This document shows positions 1-7,982 of a DNA stretch of 64,000 nt, piece after piece. This DNA is from Flavobacterium sp. 1355. Its GTDB lineage: Bacteria > Bacteroidota > Bacteroidia > Flavobacteriales > Flavobacteriaceae. Where the stretch lies: contig NZ_JAFICC010000004.1 in NCBI RefSeq assembly GCF_017833415.1, positions 124,001-188,000 on the forward strand. Reading direction: 5' to 3'. The notes under the pieces are model-generated. The model saw nothing but the letters and a program-made list of their open reading frames with translations. It was not told where the DNA came from and made no database searches. A program made the translations under genes and the position numbers. The first letter of the stretch is position 1, and each line of letters opens with the position of its first letter.

Positions 1-356
1 CCGCCGTATTTTTCATTTTTATAAGGTGTTAATTCTTCTATGCGTTTTTCGTTTCCATGCTCAATTCCGACCACAATTACCTGTGCTTTTAAACTATCCA
101 GTTTTTCATCGACATTCCATTCACCAACAAAAGAAGTCTTTGTATCAAATAGATTTTGCGCATCATGCATGTAGATTACACTAAATTTCTTTTTTACTGC
201 TGTTGCATAATCCTCAGGAAGATAAATCCAGATTTCTTTTGTGGTTTTGAGCTGAGGTGCCTCGATAGTAAAAGTCGATACATTTTTTGAAGCGGTGCTT
301 TGGGCATTCCCGGATATCATCCAAAAGAATATAAAAATGAAGAAACCTCGAGTCAT
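1..356 (-). CDS. Putative secreted esterase, alpha/beta hydrolase (3' end missing)
   Basis: The reading frame is open on the minus strand from an ATG at 356 to the window edge, so only about 118 N-terminal residues are present. The start (MTRGFFIFIFFWM) is a hydrophobic signal peptide. It is followed by a beta-rich segment with EIWIYLPEDY, VIYMHDAQNLFD and VIVVGIEHG, the pattern of the Fes/esterase D family (Pfam Esterase), where the HDAQN-type loop follows the second core strand. The catalytic Ser, Asp and His lie beyond the edge. It is divergent from the TerB-like gene at 409 with about 50 bp between. The family call is fairly secure; the substrate is unknown. Confidence 0.7.
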   Translation of the reverse strand, partial: MTRGFFIFIFFWMISGNAQSTASKNVSTFTIEAPQLKTTKEIWIYLPEDYATAVKKKFSVIYMHDAQNLFDTKTSFVGEWNVDEKLDSLKAQVIVVGIEHGNEKRIEELTPYKNEKYG

Positions 357-408
357 TAGTTTTGTGTTTATACTTAAAAACAATATTTTAGCTAAAAATA
401 CAAATTTG

Positions 409-810
409 ATGAATACGCAAATAGAAAAGAAAAGTTTACTTTTAGAAATGATCGCTTTTTCTACAATCGATGGGAATCTGCATAAACGTGAGCATGAATT
501 TCTATGGATTGTGGCACAGGAATTAAATATAGATCGTACTGAGTTTAATGATTTATTTCATCAGGAAATAAAACCATTAGTTATAAGATCAGAGTTTCAG
601 CGTATTCAGCAGTTTTACAGACTGGCTTTAATTATGCATTGTGACGGCATTCTGCATGCAAAAGAGGCCAAAGCCATTCAGCAAATTGCAATCGAAATGG
701 GACTGAATCCAAATGCAACAAAAAGAATTCTGGATTTAATGAAAAAAGCACCAAATGCGATAATTGATCCTAAACTTCTGCTAAAGGTATTTCAGGAACA
801 ACACAATTAA
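409..810 (+). CDS. TerB-like helical protein
   Basis: This is a 133-residue, mostly helical protein beginning MNTQIEKKSLL. It has two similar halves, around residues 10-45 (EMIAFSTIDGNLHKREHEFL) and 70-110 (LALIMHCDGILHAKEAKAI). Each carries an acidic D-G-x-L-h-x-x-E loop, as in the tellurite-resistance TerB fold, where such loops are candidate metal sites. The frame extends upstream to a GTG at 295, but that would overlap the divergent esterase start, so the ATG at 409 was chosen. Its stop overlaps the convergent uvrB stop by 4 bp. No other ter genes are nearby, so a tellurite role should not be assumed. Confidence 0.7.
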   Translation: MNTQIEKKSLLLEMIAFSTIDGNLHKREHEFLWIVAQELNIDRTEFNDLFHQEIKPLVIRSEFQRIQQFYRLALIMHCDGILHAKEAKAIQQIAIEMGLNPNATKRILDLMKKAPNAIIDPKLLLKVFQEQHN

Positions 811-2798
811 GCCAATTGTTCCTGTAGTTTTTTAATATCATCACGCAATTTAGCAGCTTGTAAAAAGTCAAGTTCTTTTGCTGCTTTTTCCATAGATTTA
901 CGTTTTTCACGAATCATTTTCTCCAAATCTGCCTTAGACATATAAGCCGTTTCCGGTTCTGCAGCAGCAGTCAGTGTATGGCCTAATTCATATTCTACTA
1001 ATGGATTTTTAGTAAAAGCACTTTCGATTTTTTTATTCAATGCCTGAGGCACAATATTGTTAGCTGTATTAAAGTTAATTTGCTTTGTTCTTCTGTATTC
1101 GGTTTCGTCAATTGTTTTCTGCATACTGGCTGTAATTTTATCAGCATACAAAATTGCTTTACCGTTTAAGTTTCTTGCGGCACGACCAATAGTTTGGGTC
1201 AAAGACCTGTGATTACGAAGAAACCCTTCTTTATCGGCATCAAGAATCGCTACAAGAGAAACTTCGGGCAAATCAAGCCCTTCACGAAGCAGGTTTACAC
1301 CAATAAGAACATCAAAAATACCTTTTCTTAAATCCTGCATGATTTCGATACGCTCCAAAGTATCTACTTCTGAGTGAATATAACGGCATCGAACGTTAAC
1401 TTTGGTTAAGTATTTTGCCAGTTCTTCGGCCATTCTTTTGGTCAGGGTTGTAACTAAAACCCGTTCATCTAATTCGCAGCGTACCTGAATTTCTTCGATT
1501 AAATCATCAATCTGATTTAGACTCGGGCGAACTTCTATTGTTGGGTCTAATAATCCCGTTGGACGAATAATCTGTTCTACATATATACCATCAGATTTTT
1601 GCAATTCATAATCAGCAGGGGTTGCAGATACATAAATTACCTGATTTTGTAATGCCTCAAATTCCTCGAATTTCAACGGACGGTTATCCATCGCAGCCGG
1701 AAGCCTAAAACCATACTCTACCAGATTTTCTTTACGGCTTCTGTCTCCGCCGTACATGGCATGAACCTGAGAAACCGTTACGTGACTTTCATCAACGATC
1801 ATCAAAAAATCGTTTGGAAAATAATCTAACAGACAGAAAGGCCTTGTGCCGGCTTGTCGTCCGTCAAGATAACGCGAATAATTTTCAATTCCCGAACAAT
1901 AACCTAATTCCCGAATCATTTCAAGATCAAAATTAGTTCGTTCTTCCAAACGTTTTGCTTCGAGGTGTTTGCCTATTTCTTTAAAATAATCTACTTGTTT
2001 GACCAAATCCTGCTGAATTTCCCAAATAGCTCCTTGTAGAACTTCGGGAGAAGTCACAAACATATTGGCGGGATAAATCGTGAGTCTTTTAAATTTTTCG
2101 ATGACTTGCGATGTCTTGGCATCAAATGATTCTATTTCTTCAATTTCGTCTCCAAAAAAGTGGATTCTAAATGCGTCATCGGCATAACTTGGATATACTT
2201 CTACCGTGTCGCCTTTAATTCTAAAAGTTCCCGGATTAAAATCGGCTTCTGTTCTGGCATATAAACTCTGTACCAGACTGTGCAATAATTTTGTTCTCGA
2301 AATAACCTGATCTCTTGTAATTTCGATTACGTTTTTCTTAAATTCAACCGGATTTCCTATACCATACAAACAAGAAACCGATGCTACGACCAAAACATCA
2401 CGACGCCCTGAAAGGAGAGAAGAAGTGGTGCTTAAACGCATTTTTTCAAGCTCTTCGTTGATAGATAAATCTTTTTCAATAAAAACTCCTGTAACAGGCA
2501 TAAAAGCTTCCGGCTGATAATAATCGTAGTACGAAACGAAATATTCTACAGCGTTATTGGGAAAAAACTGTTTGAACTCCGAATACAATTGTGCTGCCAA
2601 AGTTTTGTTGTGTGCCAAAACCAGTGTTGGTCTTTGCACTTCCTGAATAACATTGGCAACAGTAAAAGTTTTACCGGAACCCGTAACTCCCAGTAAGGTT
2701 TGGTATTTTTCTCCATCAACGACACCTTGTGCCAATTTCTGGATTGCCTGAGGCTGATCACCTTTTGGGCTATATTCTGAGAAAACTTCGAATTTCAT
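807..2798 (-). CDS. uvrB: UvrABC system protein B (excinuclease subunit B)
   Basis: UvrB is the helicase-like subunit of nucleotide excision repair; it verifies damage delivered by UvrA and recruits UvrC. The 663-residue length is normal. Visible motifs are Walker A GVTGSGKT (residues 37-44), the damage-probing beta-hairpin region YYDYYQPE (about 90-97), the DESH Walker B motif with MIVDESHVTVSQ, helicase motifs V/VI (GVNLLREGLDLPE, QTIGRAARN) and a C-terminal UVR domain (about 625-660) that contacts UvrC. uvrA and uvrC are not in the window. It is a single-gene unit flanked by a convergent TerB-like gene and a co-directional hydrolase gene. Confidence 0.98.
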   Translation of the reverse strand: MKFEVFSEYSPKGDQPQAIQKLAQGVVDGEKYQTLLGVTGSGKTFTVANVIQEVQRPTLVLAHNKTLAAQLYSEFKQFFPNNAVEYFVSYYDYYQPEAFMPVTGVFIEKDLSINEELEKMRLSTTSSLLSGRRDVLVVASVSCLYGIGNPVEFKKNVIEITRDQVISRTKLLHSLVQSLYARTEADFNPGTFRIKGDTVEVYPSYADDAFRIHFFGDEIEEIESFDAKTSQVIEKFKRLTIYPANMFVTSPEVLQGAIWEIQQDLVKQVDYFKEIGKHLEAKRLEERTNFDLEMIRELGYCSGIENYSRYLDGRQAGTRPFCLLDYFPNDFLMIVDESHVTVSQVHAMYGGDRSRKENLVEYGFRLPAAMDNRPLKFEEFEALQNQVIYVSATPADYELQKSDGIYVEQIIRPTGLLDPTIEVRPSLNQIDDLIEEIQVRCELDERVLVTTLTKRMAEELAKYLTKVNVRCRYIHSEVDTLERIEIMQDLRKGIFDVLIGVNLLREGLDLPEVSLVAILDADKEGFLRNHRSLTQTIGRAARNLNGKAILYADKITASMQKTIDETEYRRTKQINFNTANNIVPQALNKKIESAFTKNPLVEYELGHTLTAAAEPETAYMSKADLEKMIREKRKSMEKAAKELDFLQAAKLRDDIKKLQEQLA

Positions 2799-2824
2799 TT
2801 TGAATGGCTGAAAATTAAGTCTTG

Positions 2825-2832
2825 TAAAGATA
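2825..2832 (-). promoter_or_regulatory. Candidate -7 box upstream of uvrB
   Basis: On the minus strand this reads TATCTTTA, a one-base variant of the Bacteroidota -7 consensus TAnnTTTG, 26 bp before the uvrB ATG. No convincing -33 TTG was found at the usual spacing. Confidence 0.35.
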
Positions 2833-2859
2833 CAAACTTTGAATTCTTATAAGAAATCA

Positions 2860-3795
2860 TCATTCTAAAAAGTCTATCATAGCTGTATTGGTTATTTTAG
2901 ACTGATCGATGCTTAAGAAATGTCCGGCATCTTTTATAATTTTGGTTTTGCTGTTTACCAGATATTTTTGCGCTCTTTCAACACTGTCTTCGCCGTTAAT
3001 CACATCATGATCACCAATTAGAACCAAAACAGGATTTTGAATTGATTTTAATTCGTCGTCTGAGAATGGATGCATTTTAAGCATGCTGGAATTTGATTTT
3101 GCATATTTATTAGCAAGATAAAATTGCCTTTTGTAAGCCGGGCTTATTTTTTCAGGATGTGTGGAGAAAGTGTTTAATGTTTTTCCGAATTTTTTTTCGC
3201 TCGGAAAAAGCTTGAGCATCAAGGCTGAAGATGTTTTTCCTATTTTGTCAATAAATTTAAAAGTCTGCGCCGGACTTAATAAAACTATTTTGTCAATAGA
3301 ATTATGTTTCTGGGTTGCTAACAAAGTTGCTATCCATCCGCCACGAGAAGCTCCAACAATATCAAATTTCTTTAATTTATAATGATTGAAAATCTCGTTG
3401 TACCAAATCACAATTTCTTCTAAAGAAAGTGGCTTATCTTTTAAAACAGATTTGTTTGGCTCCATTAAAAAATCGATAGCATAAACACGGTGCGTTTTGG
3501 CCAAAACCTTAATGTTGGGATACCACATTGTAGAACTGGCGTCCATTCCGTGAAGTAAAACCAAATCTTTCCCATTTTTTGGCCCTGCAATAATAACATG
3601 TGCAGTTCCGTAAGAGGTTTTAATATTTTCTTCTGTATAGGGAATATCCCAAAGTTTGAGGGCCTTATTGTATGAAGCTGTATAAGAATCTTTTTCTTTT
3701 TTGGTTTTAAAGCTGTAATCTTCAAATTTTGTTTTTGTGGAAGAACATCCTATAAAAAGAAATAAGATAACAATTTGTAGCGATTTTTTTAGCAT
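2860..3795 (-). CDS. Alpha/beta hydrolase lipoprotein
   Basis: This 311-residue protein has a lipoprotein signal (FLFIGC, acylated Cys17), so it is probably membrane-anchored and periplasmic or surface exposed. The fold is a classical alpha/beta hydrolase: oxyanion-loop HGMDAS (82-87), nucleophile elbow GASRGG (Ser150), acidic residue in IGDHDV (Asp262 or Asp264) and catalytic His292 in AGHF. The family contains esterases, lipases and peptidases; nothing here fixes the substrate. It lies 61 bp upstream of uvrB on the same strand. Confidence 0.8.
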   Translation of the reverse strand: MLKKSLQIVILFLFIGCSSTKTKFEDYSFKTKKEKDSYTASYNKALKLWDIPYTEENIKTSYGTAHVIIAGPKNGKDLVLLHGMDASSTMWYPNIKVLAKTHRVYAIDFLMEPNKSVLKDKPLSLEEIVIWYNEIFNHYKLKKFDIVGASRGGWIATLLATQKHNSIDKIVLLSPAQTFKFIDKIGKTSSALMLKLFPSEKKFGKTLNTFSTHPEKISPAYKRQFYLANKYAKSNSSMLKMHPFSDDELKSIQNPVLVLIGDHDVINGEDSVERAQKYLVNSKTKIIKDAGHFLSIDQSKITNTAMIDFLE

Positions 3796-3897
3796 AGTAG
3801 TGAATTAGATATACTAAAATTACCTGAAAATAAAATTTAACATGTAATACAATTATGTTTTAAACTATCATAATTATAATGTTGTTTAAATAAATTT

Positions 3898-4128
3898 TTA
3901 AGACAACTTCCACTTTTCAACTTCTGACAGTATTTCTGATTGCGAATAAAAATCATTGGCCACAATATCTTCTTCAGATAATGTAAGTTCATAATTGTTT
4001 TCCTTAAAATTATTTTCCAGAGATGTTTTTCTGCTGTCAACAATTATTTTTAGGGCAGACAAAAAAGCTGTATCATCAATTTGACTGATTTCAGAAATCA
4101 ACGTATTTTTTAGTTTAAGACTGTTCAT
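3898..4128 (-). CDS. Small antitoxin-like protein without an evident toxin partner
   Basis: This is a 76-residue acidic, helical protein. The N-terminal half (KLKNTLISEISQIDDTAFLSAL) and the acidic C-terminal tail (LTLSEEDIVANDFYSQSEILSEVEKW) resemble short Bacteroidota antitoxins usually encoded just ahead of a RelE/ParE toxin. Here the next gene downstream is the hydrolase lipoprotein at 3795, and only about 100 bp separates them, too little for a toxin. It therefore looks like an orphan antitoxin or a small protein of unknown role. The resemblance was judged by eye. Confidence 0.5.
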   Translation of the reverse strand: MNSLKLKNTLISEISQIDDTAFLSALKIIVDSRKTSLENNFKENNYELTLSEEDIVANDFYSQSEILSEVEKWKLS

Positions 4129-4187
4129 ATAGAGGTGTTTTTATCTCTAAGTTACAAAACTATATGTTATAAATTGCTTTCAAAAGC

Positions 4188-5138
4188 TTAAATTTTCCAG
4201 TCCAATTGTTCTTTTTCGTTTAAAAAACTCCAGGCTACAATACGACTATTTTTCTGTCCTTGCGACATTTCGATTGTTTTTATCGAAACTGCATTTACCT
4301 TTTTTAAAATTTTATAAATAGAAGAGAGATTTTCCTTTTTAGAAACCAAAGTTGTAAACCATAAACATTGCGAAGCATATTTTGCACTTTCGTAAATCAT
4401 TTGTGTTACAAAACCAATTTCGCCTCCATTACACCATAATTCAGCATTTTGACCTCCGAAATTTAGAACAGGATTGGAAGTTTTCTTTTCCTTCGGATTT
4501 AAATTAGAAACTTTTCTAACGGTACTTTTATTTGCTTCTTCTGCAGAAGCATGAAATGGAGGATTACACATTGTAAAAGTAAAGCGGTCTTCGGGTGTAA
4601 TGATATTTTTAAAAATAAAACGCGATTCGGTTTGTTGTTGTAAACTTATAGCGTCAATTAGTTTTGGATTGGCTTCTATAATTTTACTACAATTCTGGAT
4701 TGCCATTTTGTCAATATCTGTACCTACAAAGCTCCAATTGTAAATGCTGCATCCTAATATCGGATAGATTAAATTTGCGCCTGTTCCGATGTCTAAACCT
4801 AAAACATTAGAAGTATTTGGAGTTTCATTATTATGACTTTCTGCCAATAAATCTGCGATGTAATGTATATAATCTGCACGCCCTGGAATTGGCGGACAAA
4901 GATAATTTTTAGGAATACTCCAGTTTTGAATATCGTAATACGTTTGTAATAAAGCTTTATTCAACGTTTTTACTGCAATCGGATTGCTAAAGTCAATAGT
5001 TTGAATTCCGTGTTTATTGATGGAAACAAAAGCTTTCAATTCAGGACAATTCGAAATCAGTTTTTTGAAATCATATTGCGAACGATGGAGATTTCTTGGG
5101 TGTAAATTGTCTTTTTGTAAATTGTTTTCTGCTTTCAT
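4188..5138 (-). CDS. rlmF: 23S rRNA (adenine(1618)-N6)-methyltransferase
   Basis: RlmF methylates N6 of A1618 in 23S rRNA using S-adenosylmethionine. The 316-residue protein has the family's N-terminal block HPRNLH (13-18), SAM-binding motif LDIGTGAN (115-122), the acidic loop after strand 2 (VGTDID) and the amino-methyltransferase catalytic motif NPPF (192-195), followed by HASAEEA. Length and motif order match E. coli RlmF/YbiN. It stands alone in transcription. Confidence 0.93.
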   Translation of the reverse strand: MKAENNLQKDNLHPRNLHRSQYDFKKLISNCPELKAFVSINKHGIQTIDFSNPIAVKTLNKALLQTYYDIQNWSIPKNYLCPPIPGRADYIHYIADLLAESHNNETPNTSNVLGLDIGTGANLIYPILGCSIYNWSFVGTDIDKMAIQNCSKIIEANPKLIDAISLQQQTESRFIFKNIITPEDRFTFTMCNPPFHASAEEANKSTVRKVSNLNPKEKKTSNPVLNFGGQNAELWCNGGEIGFVTQMIYESAKYASQCLWFTTLVSKKENLSSIYKILKKVNAVSIKTIEMSQGQKNSRIVAWSFLNEKEQLDWKI

Positions 5139-5155
5139 TTGTCTTGATTTCTGTG

Positions 5156-5163
5156 TAAAGATA
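5156..5163 (-). promoter_or_regulatory. Candidate -7 box upstream of rlmF
   Basis: The minus strand reads TATCTTTA 17 bp before the ATG at 5138, one base from TAnnTTTG. No matching TTG element was identified. Confidence 0.3.
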
Positions 5164-5280
5164 GCGATTCCTTTTTTGGATGCTTAGAATTTCACCCCGA
5201 TGGCGCTTTGCCTAAATGTGTGATTAATATTTCTATAAATATTTCATCGCGATGGGATTTCTTTATGTGGTTTTAAAAAA

Positions 5281-5365
5281 CTCAGCGGAGCGTAATATTT
5301 ATAGCAAAATTAGTTTGCGTTATCAATAAAGCTCCATAGGAGCGACATTTATTAATATTTCACAA
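5281..5365. repeat. Flavobacterial intergenic repeat with GGAGCG direct copies
   Basis: Two imperfect direct copies, GCGGAGCGTAATATTTATAG and TAGGAGCGACATTTATTAAT, sit 50-60 bp apart, and the second is preceded by GCTCC, making a GCTCC/GGAGC mini-hairpin. The sequence just upstream (5195-5265) has related CCCGATGGCG and CGCGATGGG pieces. This looks like a decayed dispersed element rather than a gene. Confidence 0.5.
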
Positions 5366-5386
5366 TTCACTCCTCTGAGATTCATT

Positions 5387-6049
5387 TTAGTCAAAACATT
5401 CCATCAAAAGAAGATCACCTTCAAGATGTGTAATCGTCACAATACCGTCTTTTTCTACAGAATTACTGCTTCCGGTTCTGTAGCCCATTGTAAGTGTATC
5501 ATTGTTTAATTCGTATTTTAAGTTATTCGAAAAAATACCATTTACAACACCAATTGGAATAAGAGAAATTGGTGTTTTTGCTGTATACCATTTCTCGAAT
5601 TTGTTGGGTAATAAAAATATTTTAGAATGATCGTCGAGAATTACAATTTTAAGCAAATTGCGATAACGCACAATATTGGTAAGATTTGTAATAGTATGAT
5701 CGGCGCGTTTTCCTGTGGCCCAAACAACATTTGCGGCAGGAATTTGTCTTTGTATTAAATAATCAAAAGCTTTTTCAAGATCTGTTTTATTTTGATCCGG
5801 TGCGTATACAATTTCGATAGGATATTGTGACGTTCTGTAAATTTCGGGATCAAAACCACGATCGAAATCTCCCAGAAGTACATCGACTTTAATGCCCAAT
5901 TCAAGAACTCTTTCTATGGCAGAATCGAGTACCACAACCAATGGAGACCATTCTAATAATTGCCCTAGTAACTCTGGGTCACAGGCTGCTCCGTTGGCAA
6001 TGATTAAGGCAGGTTCCTGGTCGTCGCGTACAATATGGTGTGATGACAT
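5387..6049 (-). CDS. Thiamine pyrophosphokinase
   Basis: This enzyme transfers pyrophosphate from ATP to thiamine to make the cofactor thiamine diphosphate. The 220-residue protein has the expected N-terminal nucleotide-binding half with IIANGA (16-21), VVVLDSA (38-44) and the metal-binding motif LLGDFD (58-63), then the conserved DQNKTDLEKA segment (85-94), followed by a beta-sandwich half that binds thiamine. The order matches the TPK catalytic plus B1-binding domains. No thiamine synthesis genes are adjacent, which fits a salvage or housekeeping role. Confidence 0.92.
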   Translation of the reverse strand: MSSHHIVRDDQEPALIIANGAACDPELLGQLLEWSPLVVVLDSAIERVLELGIKVDVLLGDFDRGFDPEIYRTSQYPIEIVYAPDQNKTDLEKAFDYLIQRQIPAANVVWATGKRADHTITNLTNIVRYRNLLKIVILDDHSKIFLLPNKFEKWYTAKTPISLIPIGVVNGIFSNNLKYELNNDTLTMGYRTGSSNSVEKDGIVTITHLEGDLLLMECFD

Positions 6050-6069
6050 GTTGATTTTTTTTTGAGATG

Positions 6070-6077
6070 CAAAGGTA
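6070..6077 (-). promoter_or_regulatory. Candidate -7 box upstream of thiamine pyrophosphokinase
   Basis: The minus strand reads TACCTTTG, an exact TAnnTTTG match 20 bp before the ATG at 6049. Confidence 0.45.
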
Positions 6078-6081
6078 CGGG

Positions 6082-6191
6082 TAGAATTTTAGAGTTCTGA
6101 TTTTAGATTTTAGATTTTTTGCCGCAGATTAGATTAATCTGCACCAAATATTTTGAGCCAGTGATTTTAATCTAAAATCTAAACTCTAAAA
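6082..6191. repeat. Nested inverted repeat rich in GATTTTAGATTT
   Basis: A left arm near 6082-6116 (TTTTAGAGTT...TTTTAGATTT) pairs with a right arm near 6167-6191 (AATCTAAAATCTAAACTCT). Inside lies a second perfect palindrome, GCAGATTAGATTAATCTGC, at about 6124-6142. It separates the DinB-like gene from thiamine pyrophosphokinase and could act as a terminator, although no clean T-run follows. Confidence 0.5.
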
Positions 6192-6632
6192 TTAAATAAA
6201 TCTTCTATGATAATTTATCTGACCTAAATGATATGCCAAATGTGTAGAAAGATGCACCAGAAAATATCCGGTTGTCATTTCTTTTTCGAAAACAATTTCC
6301 GGATAAATGGCTTCTAGATCAGCTTCGGTTAAAGAATCGAAAACAGTATTTACCATGGCAATTGTTTGTTCTATTTTATGGATTAATTCTGATTTCGGAA
6401 TATCTTTTAAGGAAAATTCCAAAGGTCTGTTGCGAATGTAACCGGTTTTTCCAAGTTGTGCACCAATATAGGTATTAATATTGCCAATTAAATGAAGGCA
6501 AAGATTTCCGGCAGAATTTGAGATATTTTTGTCGATTGCCCAAATTTTAGATTCGTCCTGATAGGATTCTATTTCTAATTTGAGTTTATTAAGATCACGG
6601 GTAAAAAGCGATTTTAGTGTTTCGATTAGCAT
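6192..6632 (-). CDS. DinB-family four-helix-bundle protein
   Basis: This 146-residue protein fits the DinB/YfiT superfamily, which are metal-binding helical bundles; some act as thiol transferases, most are uncharacterised. The three metal-binding histidines expected for the family can be placed in LCLHLIGN (about residue 47) and in the C-terminal HLSTHLAYHLGQINYHRR segment. It lies 5 bp downstream of the GyrI-like gene, so the two are probably cotranscribed and translationally coupled. No substrate can be inferred. Confidence 0.8.
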   Translation of the reverse strand: MLIETLKSLFTRDLNKLKLEIESYQDESKIWAIDKNISNSAGNLCLHLIGNINTYIGAQLGKTGYIRNRPLEFSLKDIPKSELIHKIEQTIAMVNTVFDSLTEADLEAIYPEIVFEKEMTTGYFLVHLSTHLAYHLGQINYHRRFI

Positions 6633-6637
6633 GATTT

Positions 6638-7120
6638 TTATAATTTGTTTTTTATCGGAATCCAGATTTCTTCTTCAGAGTCAGGATCATTTTTTTTGTA
6701 CTTCTCACCCATTATGGCAAAATGCGGGCGGTCATCAACAGTATATTCTGAGTTTGGCAGCCATTCTACAAATATACCATGATAGGTTTTATAAGCCTCA
6801 TTCTGGTCACCTTTATGAATAAAAACAGCGTATAATTGTGGAGGAATTATTAAGCTCTCCATTTCGGCTGGAATTTCGCTAAAATCTGAGACTTCAACGG
6901 CTGCCCATTTTTCGAAATGTTCTTTGGGATCAAATTCATTAAAATGCCCCGGAGTAAAAACTTCTAAGGAATATAAATCAGAGCCAATCTGGTTTTTTAT
7001 TTCTTTGCGGCGAGGCATGAATGAAGACCACAATTCAAAGGTTTTATTTTCAAGAAATGACATTGTAATATGTTTTCCTATAAGTTTTTTTTCTGTAGCA
7101 ATTTCAATTCTGGCTTCCAT
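6638..7120 (-). CDS. GyrI-like/effector-binding domain protein
   Basis: This is a stand-alone 160-residue protein with the alternating beta-alpha pattern of the GyrI-like small-molecule-binding domain (as at the C-terminus of Rob/SoxS-type AraC regulators): MEARIEIATEKKLIGKHITM at the start, FTPGHF mid-way, YAVFIHKGD near residue 117 and the terminal EEEIWIPIKNKL strand. No DNA-binding domain is present. It is followed after 5 bp by the DinB-like gene, a pairing that suggests a shared small-molecule or stress role (inference only). Confidence 0.75.
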   Translation of the reverse strand: MEARIEIATEKKLIGKHITMSFLENKTFELWSSFMPRRKEIKNQIGSDLYSLEVFTPGHFNEFDPKEHFEKWAAVEVSDFSEIPAEMESLIIPPQLYAVFIHKGDQNEAYKTYHGIFVEWLPNSEYTVDDRPHFAIMGEKYKKNDPDSEEEIWIPIKNKL

Positions 7121-7129
7121 TTATAAGTA

Positions 7130-7951
7130 TTATTCAATAATATATTTTCTTGTATCTATTTCGCTTAGCGAAAAATAGCCCAAAGGATAATTCGCTTTAT
7201 CTGTTGTATTTACAATATTTCCTTTTACAGTAGCCGGCGGTGACTGAAACGGACCTCCAACATTGCTTCCTGCAATACTGACAAGGATATTCATATAATT
7301 ATAATATTGTTTTGAGATTCCAATATGGGTAATTTCAATTTCATCTCCGGCTTTTAGCTCGTCATCATCTGAAATACTGAAAAATTCATTACCCTGAAAA
7401 AACTTGTCTTCATCAACATAAAAAGTAGATGCTATTTTATTCGAATATACATATCTATATAAATAATAATTTGTTTCATCAGCGGGATCATTATAAAACG
7501 CTTTGATCTCAATATCTTTTCCGGTAAAACCACCTTCATTATTTTGTTCAATCCTGGTTATGGGCGCAATAGCTTTCATGGTTTCTTTTGCTGTATACGT
7601 ATTACCGTTTGTCACAATAGTCAGTGTATATTCTTCATTAATTACGGGTTTAAAATTGGGACAGATATAACGTCCGCTTTTAGGTACTTCAATAAAATTA
7701 AATTGTTGGTTCTCACTGTTCTTTATAAAAACAGTTGCCCCCGAAACTACGGGAATCTGATCTTCAAAATATCCTGTTGTGGTCGTTAGCCTAATAACCT
7801 GTTGTGCACCGTTGGTTCCTTTTTTCCAATTGATTGCAGCTTCAATAACCAATTTTGGCGGTGCTGTATCGAGATCAACATCAACAACTTCTTCACAACT
7901 TGTAAAGAAGAGTGAAATCAAAAAAACAGTTAATAAAATTACTTTTTTCAT
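7130..7951 (-). CDS. DUF4249 outer-membrane lipoprotein paired with a TonB-dependent receptor
   Basis: The longest frame opens further upstream, but the ATG at 7951 gives a clean lipoprotein signal: MKKVILLTVFLISLFFTSC with acylated Cys19 followed by acidic residues, which favours outer-membrane sorting. The remaining 250 residues are beta-rich and match the DUF4249 pattern (KLVIEAAI near the start, then Ig-like strands). DUF4249 genes in Bacteroidota usually follow a TonB-dependent receptor gene, as here (receptor stop at 7983, 31 bp upstream). By analogy with SusD it may be the substrate-binding partner of the receptor; this is inference. Confidence 0.85.
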   Translation of the reverse strand: MKKVILLTVFLISLFFTSCEEVVDVDLDTAPPKLVIEAAINWKKGTNGAQQVIRLTTTTGYFEDQIPVVSGATVFIKNSENQQFNFIEVPKSGRYICPNFKPVINEEYTLTIVTNGNTYTAKETMKAIAPITRIEQNNEGGFTGKDIEIKAFYNDPADETNYYLYRYVYSNKIASTFYVDEDKFFQGNEFFSISDDDELKAGDEIEITHIGISKQYYNYMNILVSIAGSNVGGPFQSPPATVKGNIVNTTDKANYPLGYFSLSEIDTRKYIIE

Positions 7952-7982
7952 ATTGTATTTATTTCTTGAAGAAATTAATTTT

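Noticed and set aside
295..408. N-terminal extension of the TerB-like protein from a GTG start at 295
   Set aside because: It would overlap the opposite-strand esterase start and its signal peptide, and the conserved domain begins after the ATG at 409.
409..810. Tellurite-resistance locus because of a TerB-like gene
   Set aside because: No terA, terC, terD or terZ genes lie nearby, and a lone TerB-like domain does not show tellurite resistance.
3837..4043. Toxin gene overlapping the antitoxin-like gene
   Set aside because: The overlapping frame (MLTAEKHLWKIIL...) sits in another frame of the same sequence and lacks RelE/ParE character; it is best explained as a shadow of the small gene.
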